From contig JAATES010000380.1 in the NCBI GenBank assembly GCA_015655615.1, positions 1 to 6,145 on the forward strand: a stretch of 6,145 nucleotides of DNA, written 5' to 3'. Numbering within the stretch: the stretch's first letter is position 1; the number at the start of each line of letters is the position of its first letter. The position numbers and the translations under genes are program-made. Source of the DNA: Actinomycetales bacterium (lineage in GTDB: Bacteria; Actinomycetota; Actinomycetes; Actinomycetales; Cellulomonadaceae). This document shows positions 1-4,755 of the stretch, one piece after another. Under the pieces are notes generated by a model. That model searched no databases. It was not told where the DNA came from and saw nothing but the letters and a program-made list of their open reading frames with translations.

Positions 1-12
1 GGATCAGTTGCA

Positions 13-33
13 CGAGCGGAGTCCACCCGCTCG
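13..33. repeat. Perfect 7-bp inverted repeat (hairpin) before the first gene
   Basis: CGAGCGG (13-19) and CCGCTCG (27-33) are exactly complementary around a 7-nt loop. The hairpin ends 12 nt before the GAGGAG ribosome binding site of the gene at 57. It could terminate a gene left of the window, or be a leader hairpin or operator for the 57-344 gene. No T-run follows, so the terminator reading is weak. Confidence 0.35.
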
Positions 34-56
34 GCACCAACCGCAGAGGAGTCATC

Positions 57-344
57 ATGGCGATCAAGGAAGTTCCGCCGCACGCGATCACGCTCGGCTA
101 CCTTGCCGAGCTCGAGGCGATCGCAGACCGAATGGGTGAGGGTGTCACCGGCAGTTCGGGCTCTAGCGCACAGCGCTTCGCCGTCCTTGCTGATCTGGTT
201 GGTGACATCGCGAGGGCTAGCGGCAACGCGATTAGCAGCCTCGAGACCGAAGTGCTCAAGCTGCGCACGTTGCTCGACCTCCACGGTGTCCTCGACTTTG
301 ACGCGGAAGACCCCAGCGCTCAGTTGCCGCGAACGTTGGACTAG
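57..344 (+). CDS. Small helical protein of unknown function
   Basis: Not recognised. The start is well supported: ATG at 57 follows GAGGAG (46-51) with a 5-nt spacer. The 95-residue product has no signal peptide, membrane segment or cysteine. A first part rich in Ala/Leu/Glu (about residues 13-27) leads to a Gly/Ser linker (residues 28-38). A long amphipathic helix follows (about 40-77) whose second half, around SSLETEVLKLRTLLDLH, has heptad-like leucine spacing and could form a coiled coil. The C-terminus is acidic. It may be a small oligomeric or scaffold-type accessory protein of the element, but that is a guess. It converges on the excisionase-like gene with only 14 bp between the stop codons, and is set apart from it in regulation by having a clear Shine-Dalgarno site. 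Confidence 0.7.
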   Translation: MAIKEVPPHAITLGYLAELEAIADRMGEGVTGSSGSSAQRFAVLADLVGDIARASGNAISSLETEVLKLRTLLDLHGVLDFDAEDPSAQLPRTLD

Positions 345-358
345 TCGTTGGACAAGGT

Positions 359-577
359 TCATCGCTGACCACCACCCGCGAGCGCCGTGGCATCGGTGCT
401 CGGTGTGAGGAGCTGTTCGACGTCCGAGCGGCGGAAGCGTCGGTGGCCTGTGGGGGTGCGTTCCGAGGTGATGCGCCCTGCCGCTTCCCAACGCTTCAGC
501 GTGTCCGCGGATACTCCGACGAGCGCAGCCGCTGTACCTACAGAGATCAACTCATCTTCATCATGCGTAGTTTGCAT
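359..577 (-). CDS. Excisionase/MerR-type helix-turn-helix protein
   Basis: A 72-residue DNA-binding protein. The N-terminal half contains ISVGTAAALVGVSADTLKRW, the winged-helix HTH typical of BldC, MerR and Xis proteins (the HTH_17/MerR_1 type). It is followed by the wing signature around TPTGHRRFRRSDVEQLL. There is no effector domain, so it is a minimal DNA-bending or recognition protein. Such proteins act as recombination directionality factors in phages and integrative elements, or as small regulators like BldC. The ATG at 577 is preferred. An in-frame TTG at 589 would add four residues, but neither has a Shine-Dalgarno site, and promoter-like hexamers place transcription start at about 577, implying a leaderless mRNA. 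The gene is divergent from the repressor-like gene at 673, as cro/xis genes often are in phage switch regions. The xis role is inferred from this context; a BldC-like host regulator is the alternative. Confidence 0.75.
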   Translation of the reverse strand: MQTTHDEDELISVGTAAALVGVSADTLKRWEAAGRITSERTPTGHRRFRRSDVEQLLTPSTDATALAGGGQR

Positions 578-583
578 GTGGCA

Positions 584-612
584 AGACAAGCATGCTGAGC
601 CACCGCTGTCAA
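584..612 (-). promoter_or_regulatory. Putative promoter of the excisionase-like gene
   Basis: On the minus strand a consensus -35 TTGACA (607-612) is followed after 17 nt by TTGTCT (584-589), a weak -10. The ATG at 577 lies six bases further on, so transcription would begin at or next to the start codon. The perfect -35 and the spacing support it; the -10 is the weak element. Confidence 0.4.
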
Positions 613-616
613 CAGC
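605..616. promoter_or_regulatory. Putative operator palindrome over the excisionase-side -35
   Basis: GCTGT-CA-ACAGC is a perfect inverted repeat with 5-bp arms. It overlaps the TTGACA -35 box (607-612) of the minus-strand promoter. A repressor bound here would block transcription of the excisionase-like gene. The natural candidate is the HTH protein at 673. Part of the left arm motif (GCTGT) recurs at 634-638 near the other promoter. Confidence 0.35.
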
Positions 617-631
617 ATGATTAAGTTAGTC

Positions 632-643
632 GCGCTGTTGCGC
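632..643. promoter_or_regulatory. Putative operator palindrome over the repressor-side -35
   Basis: GCGC-TGTT-GCGC is a short inverted repeat overlapping the proposed -35 (638-643) of the plus-strand promoter. It shares GCTGT with the palindrome at 605-616. It could be a second, weaker operator for autoregulation, but GC-rich 4-bp arms arise easily by chance. Confidence 0.2.
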
Positions 644-666
644 CGTTTGCTGCGGTCTGCCATAGT
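638..666 (+). promoter_or_regulatory. Putative leaderless promoter of the repressor-like gene
   Basis: TTGCGC (638-643) and CATAGT (661-666; TAGTTA at 663-668 is an alternative) are 17 nt apart. The ATG at 673 lies six bases after CATAGT. No Shine-Dalgarno sequence precedes the ATG. A leaderless repressor mRNA is a known arrangement in temperate phages (lambda cI from PRM). Hexamer matches are moderate. Confidence 0.35.
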
Positions 667-672
667 TAAGCC

Positions 673-1014
673 ATGAGCACAGCACTACATGAAGCACGCA
701 CTGGTAAGCAGGGTTCCTGGGTCCCCGAGTGGACTCTCGCCGATAGGTTCCGCAAGGTTCGGCAGTCAACGGGCCTCGGGCAGCGCGAGTTCGCCGCTCA
801 TCTTGAGGTGACTGCGGGCGCCTACCAGCAGTGGGAGGCCGACAACTCCAGGCCGCGGAACGTGGTGGCCATCGCGAAGCGCGTCGAACTGCTAACCGGC
901 GTTCCTGCTGCGTGGCTACTGGGTGTGGAACCGACGAACCCCCGCCCGGATGGACCGGACGGGGGCGGTGAAGGGTGGGCCCGGTGGGACTCGAACCCAC
1001 AACCTACGGATTAA
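673..1014 (+). CDS. Cro/C1-type (XRE) HTH protein, phage immunity repressor-like
   Basis: A 113-residue protein with an XRE/Cro-C1 helix-turn-helix at about residues 22-75. The opening WTLADRFRKVRQSTGLGQRE, the recognition region around VTAGAYQQWE, and a closing GVPAAWLLGV (76-85) resemble immunity repressors of actinobacterial temperate phages. There is no peptidase or dimerisation domain. After residue 85 the sequence becomes low-complexity (NPRPDGPDGGGEG) across a GC hairpin. The last dozen residues, ending RWDSNPQPTD, are simply the antisense reading of the tRNA-Lys 3' half. The TAA stop (1012-1014) falls in the tRNA anticodon-loop sequence. This tail is therefore created by the junction with the tRNA and is not a conserved domain. 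The ATG at 673 has no Shine-Dalgarno site and is probably leaderless. The gene is divergent from the excisionase-like gene, so it probably controls that promoter and its own. The repressor role is inferred from family and layout; a generic small XRE regulator is the alternative. Confidence 0.8.
   Translation: MSTALHEARTGKQGSWVPEWTLADRFRKVRQSTGLGQREFAAHLEVTAGAYQQWEADNSRPRNVVAIAKRVELLTGVPAAWLLGVEPTNPRPDGPDGGGEGWARWDSNPQPTD
939..965 (-). terminator. GC-rich hairpin after tRNA-Lys, possible terminator
   Basis: CCCCCGCCCGG (939-949) pairs with CCGGACGGGGG (955-965) around a 5-nt loop: 10 of 11 positions pair, with one C/A mismatch. On the minus strand the hairpin starts 10 nt after the tRNA 3' end and is followed by TTCGTCGG, with no real T-run; actinobacterial terminators often lack one. 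It also lies within the 3' coding part of the repressor-like gene, where it encodes the PRPDGPDGG stretch. Confidence 0.4.
976..1014. other. Putative attachment-site core in the tRNA-Lys 3' half
   Basis: The segment from the tRNA 3' end to the anticodon loop is the part of tRNA genes usually duplicated as the att core by tyrosine integrases (established). Here it is also the last stretch of the repressor-like frame. Element-like genes lie only on the 3' side of the tRNA, as expected for insertion at that end. The exact core cannot be set because the second att copy is outside the window. Confidence 0.4.
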
Positions 1015-1048
1015 AAGTCCGGAGCTCTGCCAATTGAGCTACAGGCCC
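976..1048 (-). tRNA. tRNA-Lys (anticodon UUU)
   Basis: A 73-nt cloverleaf on the minus strand. The acceptor stem is GGGCCTG/CGGGCCC with a T-G pair, and the discriminator base is A at 976. The D stem is GCTC/GAGC. The anticodon loop is CTTTTAA with TTT at 1013-1015. The T arm is GTGGG-TTCGAGT-CCCAC. The outermost anticodon-stem pair (C27-T43) is a mismatch; every other stem pairs. The CCA end is not encoded: the bases after the discriminator are CCC. The tRNA is intact despite the adjoining element-like genes, as expected when an integrating element restores the 3' end. Confidence 0.95.
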
Positions 1049-1063
1049 TGGCCTGCCGGCCAG
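1048..1063. repeat. Inverted repeat at the tRNA 5' boundary
   Basis: CTGGCC (1048-1053) and GGCCAG (1058-1063) are exact complements around a 4-nt loop. The repeat touches the first tRNA base and lies in its 5' leader on the minus strand. A hairpin here could compete with the acceptor stem or mark the RNase P cleavage point. Function unknown. Confidence 0.3.
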
Positions 1064-1117
1064 TCATCCGAACGGCGCCACACCCCAGCGGGCGCTGCAC
1101 CGCACGAACACGGGTTC

Positions 1118-1123
1118 AGCGTA
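1118..1123 (-). promoter_or_regulatory. Possible -10 element for tRNA-Lys
   Basis: TACGCT on the minus strand (within GATACGCT) fits the actinobacterial TANNNT -10 pattern and would give a leader of about 60 nt before the tRNA. A TTGCAG sequence upstream could be a -35, but the spacing is only 14 nt. The match is weak. Confidence 0.22.
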
Positions 1124-1164
1124 TCGTGAACTTCCCGCTGCAAGCACGCTCGGGCATCGAGTCC

Positions 1165-1260
1165 GCAGACGGCCAGCCGGCCACCGCCGCAGACGGCCAG
1201 CCGGCCACCGCCGCAGACGGCCACCCGGCCACCGCCGCAGACGGACACCCGGCCGATACC
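1165..1260. repeat. Tandem repeat, four copies of a 24-bp unit
   Basis: Units begin at 1165, 1189, 1213 and 1237, each starting GCAGACGG. Units 1 and 2 are identical, unit 3 has one change (CAGCCGG to CACCCGG), and unit 4 has further changes and a diverged end (GATACC). The units abut with no spacers, so this is a direct tandem array and not a CRISPR. Each unit contains GGCC-AGCC-GGCC or a close variant that can fold as a short hairpin. It lies between the stop of the peptidase gene and the tRNA-Lys leader, in sequence with no convincing gene. The rest of the 1049-1309 gap shows nothing else clear. Confidence 0.9.
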
Positions 1261-1309
1261 CCGGCCCAACGCCCCAGAAACCAGCCAGGACAGCGCCGGT
1301 CCCCGGCGG

Positions 1310-2056
1310 TCATCCAGCGACAGCTAGCCCTTCCCGCAGCAGCCACCAGCCTCCCAGCGCGGCACACCCGAGCACGACGAGCCCGAACACGGCGACCCAC
1401 ACGCCGGCAGGGAACCAGGTGAGCCGGCCCAGCGCATCCGCATCGGAGGTGAGCCGCCGCCCGCGGCGCTTGTGCTCCGAGCGTTGCTGCTGCATCTCCA
1501 CGACCGGCCGCAGGGCGCCGATCAGCAGGAACCACGCGATGGCAGTCGCCACGATGACCTGCACCGGGGCTGGCGCCCACCAGACCACGGCGAACAGCGC
1601 GCCGCCCCCGATCAGCACCACGCTCAGCCCGAACCAGTTGCGAATCCAGACCAGCATGATCACCAGCGCCGCGAGCAGGCCCCACAGCAGGCCGATGCCA
1701 TGCCCGGCGGTGATGATCCACGCAGCGCCCAGCCCCAGCACGGCGGGGCCCACGTACCCGGCGAAGGCCGTCGCGATCATCCCGAATCCGGTGGGCTTGC
1801 CACGGGAGACCGTGAGCCCGGAGGTGTCGGCATGGAGTCTGATGCCCTGCAGGCGGCGACCGAACAGGGTGGCGACCAGGGCGTGAGCTCCCTCGTGCGC
1901 GACGGTGATGCCATGACGTGCCAGTGGCCAGGTGGAACGGCTGAACGCGACCACGAGCATCACCCCCGCGATGATCACGGTGGTCCTCAGATCCGGTGGC
2001 GGCGCGCTCGCGCTGGCGCGGTCCCACAGATCGGTTGCCCATGCCGGTAGCTCCAT
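1310..2056 (-). CDS. M50-type (M50B-like) membrane metallopeptidase
   Basis: An integral membrane protein of 248 residues from the ATG at 2056. HEGAH at residues 54-58 is the HExxH zinc site and lies just after the first hydrophobic stretch, as in site-2-protease relatives of the M50B-like family (Pfam Peptidase_M50B-like, from memory). Further hydrophobic segments follow around GFGMIATAFAGYVGPAVLG, GLLWGLLAALVIMLVW, LSVVLIGGGALFAVVWW, VIVATAIAWFLLIGAL and AGVWVAVFGLVVLG, giving roughly six to seven helices. No LDG-type motif, the usual third zinc ligand of classical S2P proteins, is obvious. An upstream in-frame ATG (2074) would add MWCNSR; neither start has a good Shine-Dalgarno site. TGCAAT six bases before the 2056 ATG could be a -10 for a leaderless transcript. 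Divergent from msrB with a 57-bp gap. Substrate unknown. Confidence 0.85.
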   Translation of the reverse strand: MELPAWATDLWDRASASAPPPDLRTTVIIAGVMLVVAFSRSTWPLARHGITVAHEGAHALVATLFGRRLQGIRLHADTSGLTVSRGKPTGFGMIATAFAGYVGPAVLGLGAAWIITAGHGIGLLWGLLAALVIMLVWIRNWFGLSVVLIGGGALFAVVWWAPAPVQVIVATAIAWFLLIGALRPVVEMQQQRSEHKRRGRRLTSDADALGRLTWFPAGVWVAVFGLVVLGCAALGGWWLLREGLAVAG

Positions 2057-2100
2057 GCGGGAATTGCACCACATGGTCCTGTGGTTGACCCTGGTGAGAT

Positions 2101-2107
2101 GGAGGGA
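2101..2107 (+). promoter_or_regulatory. Ribosome binding site that sets the msrB start
   Basis: GGAGGGA, 6 nt before the ATG at 2114, is the strongest Shine-Dalgarno match nearby. It rules against the in-frame GTG at 2081, which would add 11 residues with no ribosome binding site. Confidence 0.8.
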
Positions 2108-2113
2108 GCCGAC

Positions 2114-2512
2114 ATGGGATACGAGATTGGTCGCAGCGAGGCCGAGTGGCGCACGCTGCTGACGCCGGGGGAGTTCGCCGTGCTACGCGAGGCGGCCACC
2201 GAACGGCCGTGGACGGGGGTGCTGCTGGACGAGCATCGCAGCGGAACCTACCGGTGCCGTGCGTGCGGGGCCGACCTGTTCACCGCGGACACCAAGTTCG
2301 ACTCGCACTGCGGGTGGCCGAGCTTCTATGAGGCCCGCGACTCCGCAGCCGTGGAACTGGTCACCGATACGACGCTCGGCATGCAGCGCACCGAGGTGCG
2401 GTGCGCCAGGTGCGGCTCACACCTGGGACACGTCTTCGACGATGCCCCGCAGACGCCGACCGGCGACCGTTACTGCATGAACTCCGTCAGCCTGGAGTTC
2501 GTCCCGGACTGA
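2114..2512 (+). CDS. msrB: Peptide-methionine (R)-S-oxide reductase MsrB
   Basis: Reduces the R form of methionine sulfoxide in oxidised proteins back to methionine in the cytoplasm, with thioredoxin as usual electron donor. The 132-residue length is normal for a stand-alone MsrB. All hallmarks are visible: zinc cysteines C48/C51 (CRAC) and C97/C100 (CARC), the substrate-pocket motif CGWPSF (66-71) with C66 as likely resolving cysteine, the GSHLGHVF segment (101-108), and catalytic C121 in RYCMNSVSLEF. No targeting signal is present. It is divergent from the membrane peptidase gene and convergent with the exporter/MarR operon, so it appears monocistronic. With the thioredoxin-reductase-like protein at 4899-6145 it adds to the redox theme of the locus, though no shared regulation is visible. 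Confidence 0.97.
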   Translation: MGYEIGRSEAEWRTLLTPGEFAVLREAATERPWTGVLLDEHRSGTYRCRACGADLFTADTKFDSHCGWPSFYEARDSAAVELVTDTTLGMQRTEVRCARCGSHLGHVFDDAPQTPTGDRYCMNSVSLEFVPD

Positions 2513-2524
2513 CCGGCGGGTCAG
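2509..2524. terminator. Hairpin between convergent msrB and marR, possible bidirectional terminator
   Basis: CTGACC (2509-2514) and GGTCAG (2519-2524) pair perfectly around GGCG. The hairpin starts within the msrB stop codon and ends 10 nt before the stop codon of the convergent MarR gene. No T-run follows on either strand. Its place between convergent genes favours a terminator role; the stem is short. Confidence 0.4.
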
Positions 2525-2534
2525 GAGCGACTGC

Positions 2535-3017
2535 TTAGGGCAGGTCGTCGATCAGGCGTTGCAGGAGCCGTTCCAGTTGGACGACGTCCCCATCGGGCCA
2601 GGCCGACAAGGCTTCGCGCAAGAGCTGCGATTGTGCCTGCTTGGCCTGGCCGACCGAGGCGCGTGCCGACTCCGTGAGCCGGATCAGCTGCCCGCGGCTG
2701 TCGGTCGCGTCGACCTGTCGTTTGACGATCCCGAGCCGGTCGAGCCGGGCGAGCTGCCGGGACATCGTCCCCTTGCTCACGCAGTGCGCTTGAGCGAGGT
2801 CGCTGACCCGGGTGTCGGGGTGTTGGTAGAGGTGGACCAGCAGCGGATAGCTGCTCGGGTCGAGCTCGGGGTCGATCGCCTGCGCCGCGTGGCGTGACCG
2901 CTTGCGGGCCTGCCGCACCATCTGCCCGAGGGTCCGGGCCAACGATTCGTAAGCCTCACCGGGAGGTTCGTCGGCCGCAGTCCCCTCGTCCGGCGGTGTA
3001 TGCCTCCGGCCGCTCAT
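2535..3017 (-). CDS. MarR-family transcriptional regulator
   Basis: A 160-residue winged-HTH repressor. The N-terminus is about 20 residues of disordered, Pro/Glu-rich sequence. A dimerisation helix follows (YESLARTLGQMVRQARK, residues 23-39), then the HTH RVSDLAQAHCVSKGTMSRQL (70-89) and the wing VDATDSRGQLIRLT (102-115) with the conserved D-x-R-G turn. A C-terminal dimerisation helix ends the protein. C79, at the start of the recognition helix, is the only cysteine and might sense oxidants or electrophiles. The ATG (3015-3017) shares its A with the TGA stop of the upstream exporter gene (TGATG), so the two are translationally coupled in one operon; an in-frame GTG one codon earlier is possible. 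The likely target is the operon's own promoter, which has two inverted repeats. The ligand cannot be told from sequence. Confidence 0.93.
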   Translation of the reverse strand: MSGRRHTPPDEGTAADEPPGEAYESLARTLGQMVRQARKRSRHAAQAIDPELDPSSYPLLVHLYQHPDTRVSDLAQAHCVSKGTMSRQLARLDRLGIVKRQVDATDSRGQLIRLTESARASVGQAKQAQSQLLREALSAWPDGDVVQLERLLQRLIDDLP

Positions 3018-4720
3018 CACAGGCGGACTTGTACGGCGACGACCGTGCTGTCGTCCCGGGCCGAAGCATCCTCGGCGGCCTTGTCATCGGACGGGAGCTC
3101 GTCGGCATCCGCCTCGCTGGCCATGCGCTGCTCGATCCCGGACCGGGTGCCCAGCGGCACCTCCTTCAGGAAGAGCACCGCGATCAGCGCGATCACGGCG
3201 ATGGGCGCGGCGATCAGGAAGATCTCGGCCACACCGTGCCCGTAGGCGTCCTCCACGACAGTGCGAATGGGGGCGGGCAGCGTGCTGAGGTCCGGGATGC
3301 CGCCTGAGAGACCGGTCGTTCCCGGTGAGATACCCAGACCGGCCAGTCCATCCGTGATCCCTGACGTGACTCGCGAGCCCAGGGCTGCACCCAGCGCGGA
3401 CACGCCGATGGCGCCACCCAGCGTGCGGAAGAAGGCGACCAGCGAGGTGCCTGAGCCGACGTCGTGGATGTCGAGGGTGTTCTGCGTGGCCAGCACGAGG
3501 TTCTGCATCAGCATGCCGACACCGCAGCCGATCACCAGCAGGTACACGCAGATCAACGCGAGCGGAGTCTGGTAGCTGAGGGTGGACATCAGGAGCAGCC
3601 CCACCGTGAGCAAGCCTGCGCCGACCAGCATGATCCGCTTGTAGCGGCCCGTCGCTGAGATGATGTTCCCGCTGACGGTGGAGGCTCCGAACAGCCCGAC
3701 GACGAGCGGGATGGAGGCGAGTCCGGAGGCGGTCGGGGTGTAGCCGCGAGCCAGCTGCATGTACTGGCTCAGGAACACCGACGACCCGAACATCGCGACG
3801 CCGACCGCCGCACTGGCCACCACCGCGACGACCAGGGTGTGGTTCGCGAAGAGCTGCAAGGGGATGAGCGGCTCGCTGATGCGAAGCTCCACGAGCACGG
3901 CGATGGCGAGCAGCACCAGGGAGCCGCCGACCATGGCCGCGGTCTGCCAGGAGACCCAGTCGAAGTTCGTCCCGGCCAGGGTCACCCAGACCAGCAGCAG
4001 GCCGACTCCCGCGCTGATCAGCGAGATTCCGGCGTAGTCGATGCGTACCCGCTGCCGCTCGCGCGGCGGGAGGCGGAGCGTGCGCTGCAGCACGAGGATC
4101 GCCGCGATGGCGAACGGCACGCCGACGAAGAAGTTCCAGCGCCAGCCGAATCCGTCGGTGAGGAACCCGCCCAGCAGAGGCCCTCCGACCATCGCGATAC
4201 CCATCACGGCGCCCATGAGGCCCATGTACCTGCCCCGCTCACGGGGCGAGATGATGTCGGCGATCAGGACGGCACCCAAGGCCACCAGGCCGCCGGCTCC
4301 CACTCCCTGTAAGGCACGGAATGTGATGAGCTCCGTGGTGTTCTGGGAGAGCCCGGCGAGTCCTGCGCCGACTACGGAGATCACGAGTGCGAGCTGGATG
4401 AGCAGCTTCCGGTTGAGCAGGTCGGCGAGCTTGCCCCACACCGGAGTGGAGATCGTGGTCGTCAGCAGAGTGGCAGTCACCACCCAGGTGAACGCCGACT
4501 GGCTCCCGTTGAGCTCCGAGATGATCTTGGGCAGTGACGAGGAGACGATCGACGTGGCGAGGACCGAGACGAACATCCCCAGCAGGATTCCGGACAGTGC
4601 CTCGAGGACCTGGCGATGGCTCATCTTCGACCCGGTGTCGGCCGGCGACGGCGCACTGGCCGTCGTGGGCCCGGGGCGCAGATCAGCGGTTGCGGTGGTG
4701 CTCGGTGCGGAATCGGACAT
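3017..4720 (-). CDS. MFS drug exporter, DHA2 (EmrB/QacA-like, 14-helix) family
   Basis: A proton-driven efflux protein of the inner membrane, 567 residues, the usual length for 14-helix DHA2 pumps. A 32-residue Pro/Ser/Thr-rich cytoplasmic tail precedes TM1. Motif A is GKLADLLNRK (96-105), motif B is RALQGVGAGG (135-144), and the antiporter motif C is GIAMVGGPLLGG (174-185). GWRWNFFVGVP follows before TM6. A long extracellular loop rich in Gly/Pro/Thr precedes the last helix, and the C-terminal tail is acidic (about 40 residues). The TM1 Asp common in DHA2 pumps (LDxTIVNVALP) is replaced: the sequence reads LATSIVSSSLP, as in an actinobacterial subgroup of multidrug-type MFS proteins. ATG at 4720 follows GAGG (4728-4731) at 7 nt. 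It is first in an operon with marR. Substrate unknown; drugs or toxic metabolites are likely. Confidence 0.93.
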   Translation of the reverse strand: MSDSAPSTTATADLRPGPTTASAPSPADTGSKMSHRQVLEALSGILLGMFVSVLATSIVSSSLPKIISELNGSQSAFTWVVTATLLTTTISTPVWGKLADLLNRKLLIQLALVISVVGAGLAGLSQNTTELITFRALQGVGAGGLVALGAVLIADIISPRERGRYMGLMGAVMGIAMVGGPLLGGFLTDGFGWRWNFFVGVPFAIAAILVLQRTLRLPPRERQRVRIDYAGISLISAGVGLLLVWVTLAGTNFDWVSWQTAAMVGGSLVLLAIAVLVELRISEPLIPLQLFANHTLVVAVVASAAVGVAMFGSSVFLSQYMQLARGYTPTASGLASIPLVVGLFGASTVSGNIISATGRYKRIMLVGAGLLTVGLLLMSTLSYQTPLALICVYLLVIGCGVGMLMQNLVLATQNTLDIHDVGSGTSLVAFFRTLGGAIGVSALGAALGSRVTSGITDGLAGLGISPGTTGLSGGIPDLSTLPAPIRTVVEDAYGHGVAEIFLIAAPIAVIALIAVLFLKEVPLGTRSGIEQRMASEADADELPSDDKAAEDASARDDSTVVAVQVRL

Positions 4721-4755
4721 ACGGGAGCCTCGGTATTCGTCGTTGGGATGATCAC

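Larger units (their letters stand above)
1..1014. mobile_element. Putative end of a prophage or integrative element at tRNA-Lys
   Basis: Three small genes typical of phage or integrative-element control regions lie directly against the 3' end of a tRNA gene: an excisionase/MerR-type protein, a Cro/C1-type repressor and an unknown helical protein. The repressor frame continues into the tRNA. The 540-670 stretch is visibly less GC-rich than the chromosome to the right. tRNA 3' ends are the commonest targets of tyrosine integrases (established). No integrase, second att copy or structural phage gene is in the window, so the left boundary is unknown and it may be a remnant. The element call is inference from gene content and position. 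Confidence 0.45.

Noticed and set aside
626..1000. A minus-strand open frame antisense to the repressor-like gene
   Set aside because: It is Arg/Pro-rich with no domain, and it overlaps the HTH gene, the tRNA 3' end and the hairpin.
923..1129. A plus-strand frame with GGTRTHNLRIKSPELCQLSYRP
   Set aside because: This is the well-known artefact of translating the antisense of a tRNA gene; no ribosome binding site or protein family supports it.
1165..1260. CRISPR array
   Set aside because: The repeated units are contiguous with no unique spacers, and no cas genes are nearby.
1126..1422. A plus-strand frame encoding ADGQPATA-type repeats over the tandem array
   Set aside because: It starts with GTG without a ribosome binding site, runs antisense into the peptidase 3' end, and ends in Arg/Thr-rich nonsense. 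The peptide repeat only mirrors the DNA repeat.
1116..2072. A 318-codon minus-strand open frame overlapping the peptidase gene, longer than it
   Set aside because: Its translation is Arg/Gly/Ala-rich with no domain, whereas the other frame on the same strand gives a coherent membrane protein with HEGAH. The length comes from GC-rich codon bias and from the tandem repeat, whose 24-bp unit keeps every frame open.
2081..2113. N-terminal extension of msrB from the GTG at 2081
   Set aside because: GGAGGGA sits 6 nt before the ATG at 2114, and the extension would place that site inside the coding sequence with no other ribosome binding site upstream.
4041..4751. A 236-codon plus-strand frame antisense to the exporter
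   Set aside because: It is a shadow of the MFS gene, running across its promoter with Arg/Thr/Pro-rich composition and no recognisable domain.
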